From: Streptomyces nitrosporeus
GTDB taxonomy: Bacteria > Actinomycetota > Actinomycetes > Streptomycetales > Streptomycetaceae
Reading direction: 5' to 3'
Assembly (NCBI RefSeq): GCF_008704555.1
Contig: NZ_CP023702.1
Span: forward strand, 930,001 to 994,000
DNA length: 64,000 nt
Positions 62,031 through 64,000 of the stretch are shown piece after piece (the first letter of the stretch is position 1; every line of letters begins with the position of its first letter). The translations under genes were made by a program, and so were the position numbers. The notes under the pieces were generated by a model, which was not told the DNA's origin, ran no database searches, and worked only from the letters and a program-made list of their open reading frames with translations.

Positions 62031-63802
62031 GGCTTCTCGCCGGTCCTCTCTGTCTGTTCCGGGACCCGGGTGCCGGTCTCGTGGAGAGCGGCCGGCAGAA
62101 GGGGGCCGGGCCGGGTGTGTACGGGGATGACGCGATGGGTCGGCGGGGGTGCGGTGCGGTCCACCGACGCGGTGAAGGGTCTGCCGTCGTCGCGGCAGAC
62201 GAACTGCATGACGTGCCGCCCGGCGGCTGCCGCCCGGATCAGCCCGCCGGTGGTGGCCCAGACGCCGGACTGGTAGAAGTCCCGCAGGCCGGGCAGGCCC
62301 GGGCCGTGTTTCTTGACGAGTTCCTCCAGCGTCTCCCCGCTCTCCACGAACGGCTGCCAGCCGAGGACCGTCCCGTCGTAGTTGCCGGTGTAGCGGACCT
62401 GGGTGAGCGGGCTGGAGACGTCGCGGACGACGATCGCGTCCCGGATGCCGGGGAAACGCCGCTCCAGGAAGTCCACCAGGGCCTCGCGCGCCCGCCGCTT
62501 GGCGGCGTAGTAGCCGCGTCCGTGCCGCACGGGGAGCGTGTGGAGCTCCTCGCCGCCGCGGACCCGGGTCACCTGCTCCGGGCCCTCGTCCAGCTCCCGC
62601 CACGGGGCGATGTCGCAGAAGTAGGTGACGTAGACGACGGTGGTGCCGTCCGGGGAGAGCTCGGGGTAGTGCCGGCTGCGGAACTGGACGTTGATGCTGG
62701 GATGGCGCAGGCCGGTGAGTTCCGCGGCGGTGGCGTCGTCGAGGAGGTACGTCGTGCAGGGGTCGCCCTCGGGAAAGGGGCGGGACAGGCCGAGGAAGAG
62801 GGTGAAGTAGCCGGGGAAGACCATGCCGGGTTCGTGGATGGTCCGGGTGTACAGGCGGCGGTAGGTGTCGTCGAGGTAGCGGCCCTGGAGGAACTTCGTC
62901 ATGGTGGTGTGTCCGTCGCAGGCCGACACCACGATGTCGGCGCGCACCTCGCGCCCGTCGCTGAGCCGCACACCGACCGCCCGGTCGTCCTCCACGAGGA
63001 TCGTCTCGACCTTGGTGTTGTACGAGACCTCACCGCCGAGGCGCAGATAGCGGTTCTCGATCGACCGGGCGAGCCCCAGCGAGCCCCCTTCGGGGACCCC
63101 CGCCGAGAGGTTGGCGTGCGAGGCGAGCTGGAAGTGGAAGGGCAGCACCGGGAACGCCGGGTGCTTCTCGTAGAGGATGAAGTTGAACGCCTCGCGCAGC
63201 AGCGGGTCCTTGAAGCGTGCCGAGTAGTCGGCCATCAGGACACCGATGGTCGCCCGCACGGTGTTGGCGTAGGGGAGGAAGGAGGCCAGCATCCGCCAGC
63301 GTTCCGTGCGGCTCATCAGGCCGACCGGTTTGAGGAAGGGGTAGACCGCCAGTGCCTTGCGGAAGGAACGCAGCTGGGCGCAGAACTTCCTCACCGTGCG
63401 GGCGTCGGCCGGTGAGATCCGGATCAGGTGCTCCTCCAGCCGGTCCGGGTCGGAGTAGAAGTGGACGGCCCGGCCGTCCTGGCCGCGGACGATGTTGAAC
63501 ACGTCGAAGTGGCGTACTTCCTTGCCCTGGAGAGCGCCCAGTTCGAGCCAGATCCGGTGCATCTCGTTGCCGGGGCCACTGCCGAGGAGCCAGCTGACGC
63601 AGGGGTCCAGGGTGAAGTCGCCGCGGTCCCACGCGGTGCAGCAGCCGCCGGGCAGTTCGTGCATCTCCAGGATCCGGGTGCGGTAGCCGTTCATCTGGGC
63701 GTAGCAGCCGGTGGAGAGTCCTCCGAGGCCGGCTCCGATGATGATCATCGTCTCTCTGGGGCGGCCCGCGGCGGGCTGGGGCCCGCTCTTCCGGTGGATC
63801 AT
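62027..63802 (-). CDS. CrtI-like FAD-dependent oxidoreductase, copy 2
   Basis: 591 residues from the ATG overlapping the preceding stop. The FAD motif is IIIGAGLGGLSTGCYAQMNG with ELPGG downstream, the usual phytoene-desaturase/amine-oxidase entry. The C-terminal GVWATTGGLIRAAAAGRHVMQFVC is the conserved FAD-closing region. No phytoene synthase is present, so carotenoid work is not implied. It probably desaturates, isomerises or oxidises a pathway-specific substrate, and is a tandem paralogue of the partial gene upstream. Confidence 0.8.
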   Translation of the reverse strand: MIHRKSGPQPAAGRPRETMIIIGAGLGGLSTGCYAQMNGYRTRILEMHELPGGCCTAWDRGDFTLDPCVSWLLGSGPGNEMHRIWLELGALQGKEVRHFDVFNIVRGQDGRAVHFYSDPDRLEEHLIRISPADARTVRKFCAQLRSFRKALAVYPFLKPVGLMSRTERWRMLASFLPYANTVRATIGVLMADYSARFKDPLLREAFNFILYEKHPAFPVLPFHFQLASHANLSAGVPEGGSLGLARSIENRYLRLGGEVSYNTKVETILVEDDRAVGVRLSDGREVRADIVVSACDGHTTMTKFLQGRYLDDTYRRLYTRTIHEPGMVFPGYFTLFLGLSRPFPEGDPCTTYLLDDATAAELTGLRHPSINVQFRSRHYPELSPDGTTVVYVTYFCDIAPWRELDEGPEQVTRVRGGEELHTLPVRHGRGYYAAKRRAREALVDFLERRFPGIRDAIVVRDVSSPLTQVRYTGNYDGTVLGWQPFVESGETLEELVKKHGPGLPGLRDFYQSGVWATTGGLIRAAAAGRHVMQFVCRDDGRPFTASVDRTAPPPTHRVIPVHTRPGPLLPAALHETGTRVPEQTERTGEKP

Positions 63803-64000
63803 GAGCCGGTCTCCTCCCGTGCGGACCATCGGTCGAGCTGGGGCAGGCGCCCCAGCTTGCCGGGGTGCCAGGGTTCGGCACCGTCGCTCTCCCATGCCCG
63901 GAAGGTGAGACCGAGCTCCTGGCAGAGGTACTGGGCGGCGAAGCGCCCGGTGGACGCGGCGCGGATCAGGCCCCCCATGCCGACCCACTGGCCGGCCATG
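63799..64000 (-). CDS. CrtI-like FAD-dependent oxidoreductase, copy 1, C-terminal part
   Basis: Only the last ~66 residues are inside the window. GQWVGMGGLIRAASTGRFAAQYLCQELG aligns with GVWATTGGLIRAAAAGRHVMQFVCRDDG at the end of copy 2, so this is the C-terminus of a neighbouring paralogue, not a separate small gene. The stop overlaps the start of copy 2 (ATGA). The operon therefore continues to the right of the window. Confidence 0.7.
   Translation of the reverse strand, partial: MAGQWVGMGGLIRAASTGRFAAQYLCQELGLTFRAWESDGAEPWHPGKLGRLPQLDRWSAREETGS

Noticed and set aside
62027-63802. Carotenoid biosynthesis as explanation for the CrtI-like genes
   Set aside because: No phytoene synthase, lycopene cyclase or GGPP synthase is in the operon; the partners are an MDR reductase, a P450 and a small peptide.

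Overview
The window is high-GC actinobacterial DNA, almost certainly Streptomyces. The evidence is strong G/C in third codon positions, GTG starts, GTGA/ATGA gene overlaps, rare TTA codons confined to regulators and one ketosynthase, an AfsA-type gamma-butyrolactone synthase homologue, a monomeric NADP-isocitrate dehydrogenase and several secreted plant-polymer-degrading enzymes. No rRNA, tRNA, CRISPR array, insertion sequence or replication origin was recognised. Exact family assignments are from memory of protein families; no search was run.

Region 1 (1-2.8 kb): the 3' end of a secreted AA10 lytic polysaccharide monooxygenase with a CBM2 module, a decayed copy of part of a lipoate-ligase gene, and a TTA-containing HTH/TPR regulator on the minus strand.

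Region 2 (2.8-30 kb): a mosaic specialised-metabolism locus. A minus-strand IspH-like iron-sulfur protein faces a plus-strand operon of ketosynthase (TTA codon), fused CoA-transferase, crotonase, SDR with an extra C-terminal domain, P450, a cucumopine-synthase-like protein and a second SDR. Three paralogous secreted proteins lie next, then a second plus-strand block: MenB-like crotonase, carboxymuconolactone-decarboxylase-like protein, PaaY-like hexapeptide protein, chorismate mutase/prephenate dehydratase and a paralogous TTA-containing regulator. The block ends with an SDR, an acyl-CoA-dehydrogenase-fold flavoprotein, the AfsA homologue, a P450 and an unusual fusion of a CrtC/AttH-type lipocalin domain to a polyprenyl diphosphate synthase. 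My inference is a phenylpyruvate or aromatic-CoA derived scaffold combined with acyl and prenyl parts; the product is unknown.

Region 3 (30-48 kb): mostly housekeeping and accessory genes: lipoate ligase, a second polyprenyl synthase, a peptide-utilisation set (IclR regulator, OPT transporter, aminopeptidase, prolyl-iminopeptidase-like hydrolase), isocitrate dehydrogenase, an amidase, small secreted proteins, an EcsC-family protein and a large STAND/TPR ATPase read from a probable leaderless promoter.

Region 4 (48-56.4 kb): a reductive pyrimidine/hydantoin-type catabolic set (F420-type LLM oxidoreductase, dihydropyrimidinase, class III aminotransferase, beta-ureidopropionase), interrupted by a secreted pectate lyase with its own palindromic control sites.

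Region 5 (56.5-64 kb, running off the right edge): a tightly overlapping minus-strand operon of two CrtI-like FAD oxidoreductases in tandem, an MDR reductase, a P450 lacking a recognisable ExxR motif, a 60-residue leader-like peptide, an unrecognised 239-residue protein, a DUF6895-like protein and a serine beta-lactamase-family hydrolase. This has the layout of a ribosomal-peptide (RiPP) modification operon but matches none that I know. It and the lipocalin-prenyl synthase fusion are the best candidates for undescribed biology here.
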